NCBI GenBank assembly: GCA_002393555.1
Contig: DGSP01000017.1
Span: 1 to 38,598, forward strand
Source: Prevotellaceae bacterium UBA4359
GTDB lineage: Bacteria > Bacteroidota > Bacteroidia > Bacteroidales > Bacteroidaceae
Direction: 5' to 3'
DNA length: 38,598 nucleotides
The first letter of the stretch is position 1; the number at the start of each line of letters is the position of its first letter. The notes under the pieces were generated by a model. It saw only the letters and a program-made list of their open reading frames with translations, did no database searches and was not told the DNA's origin. The translations under genes and the position numbers were made by a program. This document shows, in pieces, positions 25,114 through 34,557 of the stretch.

Positions 25114-27141
25114 ATGGAAAGAAACGTACCACGTGCCGCCATCCATGTAGGCACAGACAAGAAATCGTTCTCGTCCCAAGTGGGCAACGAGGCGGAACGC
25201 AGAGGTTGGGACGAGAAGCGTTACCAACTAAAAAACGCAGACATAGATAAGAACAACCATTATAACTACTCACGAAAGAGACTCAACTTTGAGATAGTCA
25301 AGGATGGAAAGATAGTGCCTCTCGGTTCCCAGTCTGTGCCGTTGCATGAACGCTTGCAGCACAGACTTGATGAACTTGGCTTCAAGCCGTATATGGATGC
25401 CAAGCGTCCCGACCAAGTTTCAAGGAACAGTCCGAACAGCACTGTCGGCATCATCTTCAGTGGTGACCATGATGTGCTTAACAGGCTTGCCTTTGGTGAA
25501 CAGAAACTCAACACGTCAAATCCAAATGCTGACCACAGCAAGGTTGTATTGCAAAAAGGCATCTATGACTGGGCATTGGACACCTACCGCTTTGCATGTG
25601 AGAAATGGGGAGAAGAGAATGTCATCGGCTTTGATGTGCATTGTGACGAGACAAGCATCCATGCCCATGTGCAGACCGTGCCTGTTGAACAAGTAAAGAA
25701 ACGTGGGCGCATCGGAAGCAAGTACATTCACAAGGATAATCCAGAAAAGGTTCTCTCTACAAAGGAATGGAGAGCACTTCCAAAAGAAGAACGTGACAAC
25801 TATACAAAATCGGGAGCGGCAAAGGATGTTGTTGAAAGGGTCTCTTATGCCAAAGTGTGGGGAGAGCGAGCAAAGGACAAATCACAATACCTTTCCCAAC
25901 TGCATACTGACTATTACAACAAGGTAGGGCATAAGTATGGCTTGGCAAGAGGCTTCTCCTATGATGAACTTTCAGAGGAAGAAAAGCGAGGACGCAAGCA
26001 TAAGAACAAGGTGGTGCTTGAAGCTGAACGTCAGGCGAAAGTCGCTCTTGACAAAGTGGAGAAATATGCAGTGCTTGCCACAATCGACAAGAAGGAGCTG
26101 ACCATTCCTTTACTCAACATCAAGACTCCAGTACAAGAAGCTATGAATGCCGTAAAGAAAGAACTTGCCATCCCGATTCCTACTATTATCGGACAAAAGG
26201 CGTGGCGTGAGGAGCGTGTGTCTAATATCTACGCTGCAATCAAGGCTCTTGTAGCAGCCGTTAATGCAGAACGTGACAAGCAGAATGAAGATGTACGCAA
26301 GTCTGTCAACAAGACATACACTTACTATATGCAGAATCTCAATAAGCAGATAGAGGAGAACAAGTCGCTTCGTGCTGAGAATGATGCGCTAAAGACTGAA
26401 AACAACAAAGTCAAACAACGCATCTCTCAACTTGACGAGAAGGCTGTGGAGCGAGTGACTACTCAACTTGTCTGTGCGAAGGAAGAACTCGCCAGTGCCA
26501 AAAGTTATAATACTACACTTTTGGAAATGTACAATGATTTGAAGGCTCGTTGGAATGCCATTTGGCAAGAGCCTGAAATGACAGACGCATGGAGACGAGT
26601 GGAAGTACGCAAAGAAAGAGAAGCAAAAGAAAAGGCTCGGCAAGAAACCGAAGCTAAACGTGAAAGCATGGCTCGGCAAAACAGATACATAGGAGTGCTT
26701 GACAAGTTCATCCATGAGGGGCATGAAGCTTTATCATCCTTTGCAAAAACAGACAGAGTCAACTTCAACGAGAAAGAATCGGCTTTCATATACTATGGCA
26801 TTATGGCATCTGCTGTAAAGCATAACATTGGATTGGACTCTAAAGCCAGTATAGAATCGGCAGCAAAAAGTTTCTTATCTGGTATGTCGTGGCATGGTTT
26901 TACAGACTTCAAGCAGGAATGTGTCACCAGCTGGACAAAACTCTTCGCCACGAATGAAGTTCAATTCACAGACAAAGCCATTGACAACTTTCTCGCTTTT
27001 GTTGACCACATGTCATGTAGCGCAGATACATACGTTTCGCTCGGTGGTTCCAATGGTTGCGCCGACCAACTTACGAATTGGGACGGAACACAGAAAGTTG
27101 GATTAAGTGGCATCAAAAAAAATAGAAGTACATCAAGATAG
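25114..27141 (+). CDS. MobV-family relaxase (plasmid recombination enzyme)
   Basis: This 675-aa protein would nick oriT and lead strand transfer. The N-terminal relaxase domain has the MobV signature H176-x-D178-E179 ... H183-x-H185 (HCDETSIHAHVQTVP) and an early RAAIHVGTDKKSFSSQ region. From about residue 290 to 520 the protein is highly charged, with long coiled coil (RAENDALKTENNKVKQRI). The last 150 residues are a separate helical part. No coupling protein or mating-pair genes are nearby, so a helper element must supply them. Confidence 0.92.
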   Translation: MERNVPRAAIHVGTDKKSFSSQVGNEAERRGWDEKRYQLKNADIDKNNHYNYSRKRLNFEIVKDGKIVPLGSQSVPLHERLQHRLDELGFKPYMDAKRPDQVSRNSPNSTVGIIFSGDHDVLNRLAFGEQKLNTSNPNADHSKVVLQKGIYDWALDTYRFACEKWGEENVIGFDVHCDETSIHAHVQTVPVEQVKKRGRIGSKYIHKDNPEKVLSTKEWRALPKEERDNYTKSGAAKDVVERVSYAKVWGERAKDKSQYLSQLHTDYYNKVGHKYGLARGFSYDELSEEEKRGRKHKNKVVLEAERQAKVALDKVEKYAVLATIDKKELTIPLLNIKTPVQEAMNAVKKELAIPIPTIIGQKAWREERVSNIYAAIKALVAAVNAERDKQNEDVRKSVNKTYTYYMQNLNKQIEENKSLRAENDALKTENNKVKQRISQLDEKAVERVTTQLVCAKEELASAKSYNTTLLEMYNDLKARWNAIWQEPEMTDAWRRVEVRKEREAKEKARQETEAKRESMARQNRYIGVLDKFIHEGHEALSSFAKTDRVNFNEKESAFIYYGIMASAVKHNIGLDSKASIESAAKSFLSGMSWHGFTDFKQECVTSWTKLFATNEVQFTDKAIDNFLAFVDHMSCSADTYVSLGGSNGCADQLTNWDGTQKVGLSGIKKNRSTSR

Positions 27142-27167
27142 AGTATTGATATCTATCAAGCCGTCTT

Positions 27168-30100
27168 TTATTTTCGATTCCTCATATTTTCGTCCAAAGT
27201 CTCAAATATACAATAGAGAACTGGCAGGAAGAACAATATGGCTATTGTTCCGACAACCATTCCACCGACAACACAAGTCCCGATAGCGACATTACCTCTT
27301 GCTCCTGCGCCATGGGCAAACATCAGTGGTAACATTCCTATTATCATAACACTTGCTGTCATGATGATAGGGCGCAGACGCACAACAGCGGCAGAGAGTG
27401 TGGCACGAATAATTGATTCACCAACTTTGCGCCGCTCTGTTGCGTATTCGGTCAAGAGTATGCCTGTCTTAGCCAACATGCCGATGAGCATGACGAGACC
27501 AATTTGCATATAGATACTATTGTCTATGCCAAACAGCAACGACAGAAGAAAACTTCCGCACAAGCCGAACGGAACGACAAGGATTATGGCAAACGGTATG
27601 AGCAGACTTTCATAGAGACAACAAAGTATAATGTAGATGAATACAATGCTTATGGCCAATATTACAATGGTGGCATTGCCTTTCGATGATTCTTCACGCG
27701 ACATTCCGCCCAACTCGTAGCCATAGCCCTTTGGTAGTGTTTGTGCAGCCACTTCGCTTATTGCCTGTATGGCTTGTCCTGAACTATAGCCAGCAGCGGC
27801 AGTTCCATTTATCCGAATGGAAGGGAAAAGATTGAAATGTGTCAGATATTCGGCTCCGTTCACTTTCTTCAGTACCACATATTCGCTCAATGGTGACATC
27901 GTTCCGTCTTCACTTCTCACAAACATATTCCTCAATGCCTCCTCATTGAGTCTCTCAGTTGCTTCCGATTGCACCATCACACGATAGAGTTTGGTGTATT
28001 TGTTGATGTTCGAGGCATAGTCACCGCCTATATAGGCAGACATGGTGGTGAGTACATCCTTGGGCGACACCCCCTTCATCATACATCGTGCTGCATCCAC
28101 TTCTACCGAATATTGCGGATAATCCATGTTGAATGTGTAGTGTGCCTTGCCTATTTCCGGACGCTTGTTCAAGGCATCTGTGAGTTTTTGTGTAGCAACA
28201 GAAAGTGCCTTGAAGTCCTCGCCTGAGCGATTCTGTACATATAATTCAAAACCGCTTGCCGAACCGTAGCCACGTATTGTTGGCAATGTGGCACAGTTTA
28301 CATCGGCTTCTTTGATGAAAGCCGTGCGGCGGTAAATTTCGTTTACCACGCTGTCAATGTCGTCGGCACGACCTGTACGCTCCGACCAATTTTTCAAACG
28401 GACAGACAGGAATCCGGCAGAAGATGTTTGATTTTTTTGTGCATCGCGTCCGTCAATTCGTGTATGTATCTTGATTTGCGGAATGTTCTTAACCACAGCT
28501 TCCACTTGATCCATCACCTTGCCTGTTTGTGCAAGACTATATCCCGGTTGGCATTGCACGCTCACATCAATAGTACCCATATCCTCTTGTGGTACAAAAC
28601 TTGTCTTGGTCGTAGCAATCATAAGGACTAATAGGACAATGGAAAGCGGCAATGAAAGCATGACAAGTTTGTGGTGCTTCACAGACTTTAGTATTGAATG
28701 CATATAGGCATTCTGCCATTTGTCATGTTTGTTTTCAACTGGCTTTTTCTTCTGCTTCAAGACCAAGGTACAAAGAGCAGGACATAGCGTCAAGGCATTG
28801 AATAAGGATATGGCTACGGCAGCAGCCATTGTCAGTCCAAACTCTTTATAGAACACTCCCGTTGTTCCGCTTGTGAAACTCACTGGAATAAAAACCGCCA
28901 TAAAGACAATGGTAGTGGTGATGAGTGCAGCCTTCAGGTCTTTCATGGCTTCTACGGTAGCACGAAATACGCTCTCACAGCCTTGGGTGAGCTTTGCTTG
29001 AACAGCCTCGACCACGACAATGGAGTCGTCAACCACGGTTCCGATGACAAGTACAAGGGCGAAAAGCGTGAGCAGATTCAGACTGAAACCAACGGCATAC
29101 ATAAAGCCAAACGTACCGATGAGCGACACCAAAATGGCTATGGTTGGTATGACCATCGACCGCCAATCACGCAGAAACACAAATACGACAATCACCACAA
29201 GCACGAGGGCAATGACGAGTGTTTCCGTGACATTGCGCATGGAGGCATTAAGAAAGTCCATTACGCTTGTCTGGTCTTCAAGAACCATTCCGTCAGGAAG
29301 TGATTGGCGTACATCATCTTCCACCTTATCTATTTGCTTGATAATGTCGTTGGCGTTGGTACCTGCCGTTTGTGTGATGCTTGCCGATGCGCCAGGCTTA
29401 CCACTGGTCGTACTCTTCATATTATAGTCCACCGTTCCCAACTCTATCCGTGCTACATCGCCAAGACGCAACACACCACCATCGGCAGAGGCTTTAATCA
29501 CGATATTGCGGAACTCGCTTTCATCGCTGTAGCGTCCACGATATTTCAGTACATATTGAAAAGTATTGTCCGACTCCGCAGCCAATGCTCCCATAGGCGA
29601 TTCAAGGTTTTGTGCAGCCAAGGCATTGTCAATGTCGGCTGGCACCAGCCCGTAGGCATGCATTTTAGCGGGATTGAGCCATATACGCAACGCATAGTCG
29701 GCTCCAAAAACATTCACCTCGCCAACACCGGCTATACGTGACAGTTGCTGTTCGATATTTATCTTCATGTAGTTGGTCAATGTCTTTGAGTCGTAGCGAC
29801 CGTCTGGACTGTATAGAGTTATAAACTTCAGATTGGAGTTTTGCGTCTTGCGTACAGTTACGCCACTCTTTGTCACTTCGGCTGGCAACAGTCCTTGAGC
29901 CGAAGCCACACGATTCTGTACATTCACCACAGCCATATTAGGGTCAGACCCTTGCTTGAAGTATATGGTAATGGTGCAAGTGCCGTTGTTGGCGGCAGTG
30001 GAAGTCATATACTGCATGTTTTCCACACCGTTTATTGATGCCTCCAATGGTGTTACCACGCTTTTCATTACTGTCTCGGCATTAGCTCCAACGTATGTTG

Positions 30101-30242
30101 CGTTCACCTTGACAGTTGGTGGAGCAATGTCGGGATATTGTTCCAACGGAAGACAGAGAAGTCCGATAATGCCTATTATGACAATGACAACCGAAAGCAT
30201 GACCGACAGAATTGGACGGTCTATAAATGTCTTGATGCTCAT
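27168..30242 (-). CDS. RND-family (HAE1/AcrB-like) efflux pump, without partner genes
   Basis: This is a 1024-aa inner-membrane proton-driven exporter. It starts MSIKTFIDRPILSVML and has the RND architecture: one helix, a large periplasmic loop, six helices (with VVDDSIVVVEAVQ around residue 405 containing the proton-relay Asp pair), a second loop and the last helices (PFGLCGSFLL, then GMLAKTGILLTEYA). The length is full. The usual membrane-fusion and outer-membrane channel genes are absent: upstream is a divergent promoter region and downstream the relaxase. It would need chromosomal partners. A -7-like TATTTTTG on the minus strand lies at 30297-30290. Confidence 0.93.
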   Translation of the reverse strand: MSIKTFIDRPILSVMLSVVIVIIGIIGLLCLPLEQYPDIAPPTVKVNATYVGANAETVMKSVVTPLEASINGVENMQYMTSTAANNGTCTITIYFKQGSDPNMAVVNVQNRVASAQGLLPAEVTKSGVTVRKTQNSNLKFITLYSPDGRYDSKTLTNYMKINIEQQLSRIAGVGEVNVFGADYALRIWLNPAKMHAYGLVPADIDNALAAQNLESPMGALAAESDNTFQYVLKYRGRYSDESEFRNIVIKASADGGVLRLGDVARIELGTVDYNMKSTTSGKPGASASITQTAGTNANDIIKQIDKVEDDVRQSLPDGMVLEDQTSVMDFLNASMRNVTETLVIALVLVVIVVFVFLRDWRSMVIPTIAILVSLIGTFGFMYAVGFSLNLLTLFALVLVIGTVVDDSIVVVEAVQAKLTQGCESVFRATVEAMKDLKAALITTTIVFMAVFIPVSFTSGTTGVFYKEFGLTMAAAVAISLFNALTLCPALCTLVLKQKKKPVENKHDKWQNAYMHSILKSVKHHKLVMLSLPLSIVLLVLMIATTKTSFVPQEDMGTIDVSVQCQPGYSLAQTGKVMDQVEAVVKNIPQIKIHTRIDGRDAQKNQTSSAGFLSVRLKNWSERTGRADDIDSVVNEIYRRTAFIKEADVNCATLPTIRGYGSASGFELYVQNRSGEDFKALSVATQKLTDALNKRPEIGKAHYTFNMDYPQYSVEVDAARCMMKGVSPKDVLTTMSAYIGGDYASNINKYTKLYRVMVQSEATERLNEEALRNMFVRSEDGTMSPLSEYVVLKKVNGAEYLTHFNLFPSIRINGTAAAGYSSGQAIQAISEVAAQTLPKGYGYELGGMSREESSKGNATIVILAISIVFIYIILCCLYESLLIPFAIILVVPFGLCGSFLLSLLFGIDNSIYMQIGLVMLIGMLAKTGILLTEYATERRKVGESIIRATLSAAVVRLRPIIMTASVMIIGMLPLMFAHGAGARGNVAIGTCVVGGMVVGTIAILFFLPVLYCIFETLDENMRNRK

Positions 30243-30430
30243 ATTTTATTCCTTTATATTTTTATGTTACATTTCTACAAATTCGTCCGCAAAAATATAA
30301 AGGGATTCTGTTGACATTTTGTAGTTTTGTACAGCATAAGGAATAAAACTGATTTTTAATAGTATTGTAACATGAATACTGCAATATGCTTTTAATTGCT
30401 GCGTTTGTATGAATACAAATCATCACGACT
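30243..30430. promoter_or_regulatory. Divergent regulatory region between RND pump and EamA gene
   Basis: This 188-bp A/T-rich region carries two inverted repeats near the EamA side: GTATT..AATAC (about 30362-30379) and TTTGTAT-GA-ATACAAA (30404-30419). These are candidate regulator sites, for instance for the response regulator encoded two genes downstream. A -7-like box facing the RND gene lies at 30290-30297. Confidence 0.45.
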
Positions 30431-30847
30431 ATGTGGAAATATTACGCTTTGTTGTCAGCCTTCTTTGCCGCATTGACGGCAGTCTTCGCCAAAATTGGAG
30501 TGAAAGACGTTGATTCCGACCTCGCTACGGCTATCCGCACCACGGTCATTTTGTTTATTACATGGGGCATTGCCATATTGGGCAACCACATGTGCGACTT
30601 TCGGGGTATTCCATCGCGCACATGGGTGTTTCTCATTCTTTCAGGAGCAGCTACAGGTCTGTCGTGGCTCTTTTATTTCAGAGCCCTGCAGTTGGGCGAC
30701 GTGTCGCGCGTTGCCCCAATCGACAAACTCAGTGTGGTAATCACCATCTGCCTGTCGTTCATGTTCTTGAAAGAACCGATAAACGCCAAAGTCATCGTGG
30801 GGGCATTGCTGATAACTGCTGGCAGTATAGTTATGCTTTACAAATAA
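30431..30847 (+). CDS. Half-size EamA transporter
   Basis: This 138-aa protein has five hydrophobic helices forming a single EamA repeat, as in the COG2510 group. It shows YYALLSAFFAALTAVFAKIG at the N-terminus and FMFLKEPINAKVIVGALLI at the C-terminus. It would act as a dimer, and the substrate is unknown. It is 18 bp ahead of the response regulator and probably shares its transcript. Confidence 0.85.
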   Translation: MWKYYALLSAFFAALTAVFAKIGVKDVDSDLATAIRTTVILFITWGIAILGNHMCDFRGIPSRTWVFLILSGAATGLSWLFYFRALQLGDVSRVAPIDKLSVVITICLSFMFLKEPINAKVIVGALLITAGSIVMLYK

Positions 30848-30865
30848 ATATAAAACTAAAAGAGA

Positions 30866-31543
30866 ATGAAAGTACTGATAATAGAAGACGAGCGCAAGCT
30901 ATCCGACAGCATTGTTGATTATCTCAAAGGGGAGAAATATCTGTGCGAACAGGCTTTTGACTTCAATGATGCCTTGATGAAGGTTCGCATTTATGATTAC
31001 GATTGTGTGTTGCTCGACCTGATGTTGCCTGGTGGCAATGGTCTCGACATTCTGCGCGACATCAAACGTCGCAACAATCCGGCAGGAGTAATTATTGTTT
31101 CTGCCAAGGATTCGCTTGACGACAAGGTAAAGGGACTGCAAATAGGAGCGGACGACTATCTTGCCAAACCTTTCCACCTTGCCGAACTGAGTATGCGCAT
31201 CTATGCCATCATACGCCGAAAGGAGTTTGGAGCAAACAATGTGTTGGAATGTGACGGCATTAGCATTAACTTGATGGAAAAGACAGTTACCGCCAACGGA
31301 CATTCCGTTACATTGACAAAAACAGAATACGACTTACTCTTGTTCTTCATCGGCAATAAGAAACGGGTGCTGTCAAAGAGTGCGATAGCCGAACATCTGA
31401 GTGGCGACTTTGCCGATATGATGGATAACTTCGACTTCATCTACACGCACATAAAGAACCTGAAAGCCAAACTCGCAGAGGCAGGTATAAGAGATTGCGT
31501 CAAAAATGTATATGGTATGGGGTATAAATGGAATGCGATATGA
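30866..31543 (+). CDS. OmpR/PhoB-family response regulator
   Basis: This 225-aa protein has a receiver domain with the phosphorylation site Asp51 (LLDLMLPGGNG), VSAKDS at the switch Ser and the conserved Lys in ADDYLAKPF. A winged-helix DNA-binding domain follows (about residues 128-222, TLTKTEYDLLLFF, and VYGMGYKWN at the end). The gene overlaps the sensor kinase by 16 bp, so the pair is translationally coupled. Likely targets are the divergent RND promoter and the PAP2 gene; this is inferred from position. Confidence 0.93.
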   Translation: MKVLIIEDERKLSDSIVDYLKGEKYLCEQAFDFNDALMKVRIYDYDCVLLDLMLPGGNGLDILRDIKRRNNPAGVIIVSAKDSLDDKVKGLQIGADDYLAKPFHLAELSMRIYAIIRRKEFGANNVLECDGISINLMEKTVTANGHSVTLTKTEYDLLLFFIGNKKRVLSKSAIAEHLSGDFADMMDNFDFIYTHIKNLKAKLAEAGIRDCVKNVYGMGYKWNAI

Positions 31544-32631
31544 CGAAATTCAACGAAACAGTCAGGTATAAGAAACCCCGAAGTCTTATGCGCAAGTCGA
31601 TGATGCGCTTTGTTGTGTGCATAGCCGCATTGTTTGTACTTGCCGCTCCTGCATTTTATCTGCTTACCAAGAATTATTATGCTGAGGATATGGCAGACTT
31701 GATAGATGCAGTACAAGCAGGGAAGGACATCCCTATGATGGATTTAGAGGAAGACATCATGAAGGGCATCATGCTTCAGTATCTGCTGGTAACAGCCTTG
31801 CTGTTTATAGGCATCATGCTAACCATAAGACTGATGTCGAAAAAGCTGTGGCAGCCTTTCGACAAAACGCTCCGTATAGTGGAGTCCTTCAAACTGGAGA
31901 ACATGAAAGTTCCTTTCCTCCCTAAAAGCGATGTGAAAGAATTTGAAAGGCTTACCGATGCCTTGCACAAAATGATGAAGAAGGATATAGAAACTTATGT
32001 CGCTCAGAAGGAATTCACGGAGAATGCCTCGCATGAGTTGCAAACACCTCTTGCCATTTTCCAAACCAAGCTGGAACTGCTGTTGCAGCAACCAGAGTTG
32101 ACGGCAGAACAAGCAAACATCATACAAGACCTTTTCCAAATGACGTCGCGCCTTTCGCATCTCAACCGCAGTCTGCTGTTGCTTGCAAAGATTGATAACA
32201 GGCAGTTTGACACAATGGAACGCATACAGCTCGAGCAGTTCGTTGACAGTCTTCTTCCCTCACTTGACAGTATTTCTGGTCAGTTGCACATATACAGACA
32301 GTATTCGAAAAAGCCGTTGAGAATCAATGCCAATCGCATTCTCTTGGAGAGTATGGTTAACAATCTCTTCATCAATGCTGTGAGGCATAACACTCCCGAC
32401 GGAACTGTCACTGTAAGTATAGACGACAATAGGCTGACTATCTCAAATACATCAGCAGAGCCACCTCTATCTCCGTCGCTCATCTTTCGTCGTTTCTACC
32501 GCCCGACACAAAACAAGAGTGGCAACGGACTTGGTCTGGCAATTGTCAAGGCAATTTGCGATTATCATGGCTGGACTATAGAATATCAATACACAGGGAA
32601 CCAACATTGTTTTGTAGTAAGTTTCGGATAA
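31528..32631 (+). CDS. Sensor histidine kinase
   Basis: This 367-aa membrane kinase has two transmembrane helices (about residues 28-48 and 75-95) around a short periplasmic loop of about 30 residues. It also has a HisKA domain with His169 (ENASHELQTPLA) and a HATPase domain (N box NLFINAVRHN, G box GNGLGLAIVK). It partners the response regulator it overlaps. The very short sensor loop resembles kinases that sense the membrane or envelope stress rather than a soluble ligand. Confidence 0.92.
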   Translation: MECDMTKFNETVRYKKPRSLMRKSMMRFVVCIAALFVLAAPAFYLLTKNYYAEDMADLIDAVQAGKDIPMMDLEEDIMKGIMLQYLLVTALLFIGIMLTIRLMSKKLWQPFDKTLRIVESFKLENMKVPFLPKSDVKEFERLTDALHKMMKKDIETYVAQKEFTENASHELQTPLAIFQTKLELLLQQPELTAEQANIIQDLFQMTSRLSHLNRSLLLLAKIDNRQFDTMERIQLEQFVDSLLPSLDSISGQLHIYRQYSKKPLRINANRILLESMVNNLFINAVRHNTPDGTVTVSIDDNRLTISNTSAEPPLSPSLIFRRFYRPTQNKSGNGLGLAIVKAICDYHGWTIEYQYTGNQHCFVVSFG

Positions 32632-32681
32632 TAAATTCCGAAACTTTGCGCAATCTCCAACATTTCCACAAAGTTCCTCTT

Positions 32682-32689
32682 TATTTTTG
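32682..32689 (+). promoter_or_regulatory. -7-like box before the PAP2 gene
   Basis: TATTTTTG fits TAnnTTTG and lies 30 bp upstream of the ATG at 32719, in the 87-bp gap after the kinase. No clear -33 element is seen. Confidence 0.4.
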
Positions 32690-32718
32690 CCAACGAAAAT
32701 TGCAAAAAATAGGTACTT

Positions 32719-34557
32719 ATGTGGAAAATATTCATTGACAAACTTGACAGCATAGACAAACATCTTATGCTATTATTAAATTACGACGGAGGCTATATGC
32801 AGGATTGCTTTTGGCTGTTTATGTCTTCTCGTATCTTGTGGGTAGTGCCGTCACTGCTATTTATTATATATGTCTTCAAACATTTCAATCACGCAGAAGC
32901 TATTAGTATGATTGTCGCCATGGCTGTGACTGTTGCTTTGTGCGACCAGGTGTCATCAAGTGTCATAAAACCGTTCTTTGCACGCTTGCGACCATCACAT
33001 GTCCCTGAGTTTGAAGGTTTGTTGCATCTTGTTAACGGATACCGTGGCGGACAGTATGGCTTTGTTTCAAGCCATGCAACGAACTCCTTTGGGGCTGTAT
33101 CACTGGCATCATTGATTATAAATAAGCGATGGACTACATGCTTCTTGACGACTTTAGCACTGTGCGTGTGCTATTCGCGAGTTTATCTTGGTGTTCATTA
33201 TCCTGCTGATGTGATTTGTGGCGGCATGTTGGGAGTTTTTATAGGATTTTGTGTTTACCATGCAATGCGCAACACGCTTAACATGACAAGGCAAACCAAA
33301 CTACGTCTGGCTTTAATTATCTGTGTTTTTGTTGTCGGCAATAGCAATATGAAAGCAGAAGAATTTAAGGACAGCATACCAGTTGGTGATCATCCATTTC
33401 AATCTTCGTCAAAAGAAGAAAGTAAATTGGACAAGTTTTCTTCATCCCGACTGTATCAGATGACATATGTAGGTGTTCCCTTGATTGCAGCTGGACTCAT
33501 CGTAAAGAGAGAAGATGACCATTTCCGTAGTCTGCGCAATGACTATATGCCAAAGTTTCGCAACCATACAGATGATTATTTACAGTTTGCCCCAGCAGCT
33601 GTAATGCTCGGACTGAAGACAGCAGGAGTAGAAGGACGCAGCTCTTGGGGCAGGATGTTGGTGTCGGACGCATTTGCGGTCATGCTTATGGGCGGTGTGG
33701 TGAACACGCTGAAAAACACAACGCACGTAATGCGCCCCGACGGTTCCAACAATCACTCCTTCCCTTCTGGTCACACAGCAACAGCCTTCATGACTGCCAC
33801 TATGCTTTCAAAGGAATATGGACACAAAAGTCCTTGGATAAGTATAGGTGCCTATACCACGGCTACAGCAACGGGACTTATGCGTATGGCCAACAACAAG
33901 CATTGGTTGAGCGATGTACTGACTGGTGCAGGAATAGGAATACTTACCACAGAGATGGGCTATTGGATTGGTGACTTGATATTCAAGAATAAAGGTATCA
34001 ATCATTCGGCTACAACTGATTTTCAGTTGGATGGAGGAATAGACAATCCGTCGTTCGCAAGCCTATATGTGGGACTTAACGTTCCTCTCAGCAAGTATGA
34101 CATCAATGAAAAAAATTCTTTCCACACCTCATCAGGTTCTTCAGTTGGATTGGAAGGTGCCTATTTCTTTAATCCTTATCTCGGCATTGGCGGACGGTTT
34201 ACTGTGTCAAACACAGCATTGATAAGCAATGGTGACAAGGCAGAAGAGAATTCATTTGATGCTGTTTCCTTATGTGGCGGCAGTTACTTTTCTTATCCGC
34301 TGTCACAGCGGTGGGCAATTGGCAGTAAACTACTCTGTGGCTTTGTGCATTATCCTCGTTTGGAACTCTCCAATGTTACCGTCGATACAAGAAACGGTGT
34401 ATGCTTTGGCAGCGGACTGTCCTGCTCTTTTAAAGCAAACAAAAATTACGGCATCCGCTTCTTCCTTGATTACAATCTACAACCATCACACAACAAGGCT
34501 AGTGGAGAATGGATGAACACATTGGCATGTGGAGCATCTTTTGCTTTGCTTTTGTAG
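32719..34557 (+). CDS. Double PAP2 phosphatase with C-terminal barrel-like domain (LpxF-like N-terminus)
   Basis: This is a 612-aa fusion. Residues 1-188 are an inner-membrane PAP2 phosphatase (K84-x6-R91-P92; SSH 117-119; S153-R154-x5-H160-x3-D164) that looks like Bacteroides LpxF, which removes the lipid A 4'-phosphate and lowers binding of cationic peptides. At Met189 a complete signal-peptide-like stretch starts (MTRQTKLRLALIICVFVVG). A second PAP2 domain follows (K332-x6-R339-P340; PSGH 349-352; R389-x5-H395-x3-D399), then residues 430-612 that look like an outer-membrane beta-barrel. Either two genes have fused in frame or translation restarts at 33283. Both PAP2 sites keep all key residues. 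Confidence 0.82.
   Translation: MWKIFIDKLDSIDKHLMLLLNYDGGYMQDCFWLFMSSRILWVVPSLLFIIYVFKHFNHAEAISMIVAMAVTVALCDQVSSSVIKPFFARLRPSHVPEFEGLLHLVNGYRGGQYGFVSSHATNSFGAVSLASLIINKRWTTCFLTTLALCVCYSRVYLGVHYPADVICGGMLGVFIGFCVYHAMRNTLNMTRQTKLRLALIICVFVVGNSNMKAEEFKDSIPVGDHPFQSSSKEESKLDKFSSSRLYQMTYVGVPLIAAGLIVKREDDHFRSLRNDYMPKFRNHTDDYLQFAPAAVMLGLKTAGVEGRSSWGRMLVSDAFAVMLMGGVVNTLKNTTHVMRPDGSNNHSFPSGHTATAFMTATMLSKEYGHKSPWISIGAYTTATATGLMRMANNKHWLSDVLTGAGIGILTTEMGYWIGDLIFKNKGINHSATTDFQLDGGIDNPSFASLYVGLNVPLSKYDINEKNSFHTSSGSSVGLEGAYFFNPYLGIGGRFTVSNTALISNGDKAEENSFDAVSLCGGSYFSYPLSQRWAIGSKLLCGFVHYPRLELSNVTVDTRNGVCFGSGLSCSFKANKNYGIRFFLDYNLQPSHNKASGEWMNTLACGASFALLL

Noticed and set aside
28983..29741. Plus-strand ORFs inside the RND gene
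   Set aside because: Antisense frames of a clearly recognised 1024-aa transporter.
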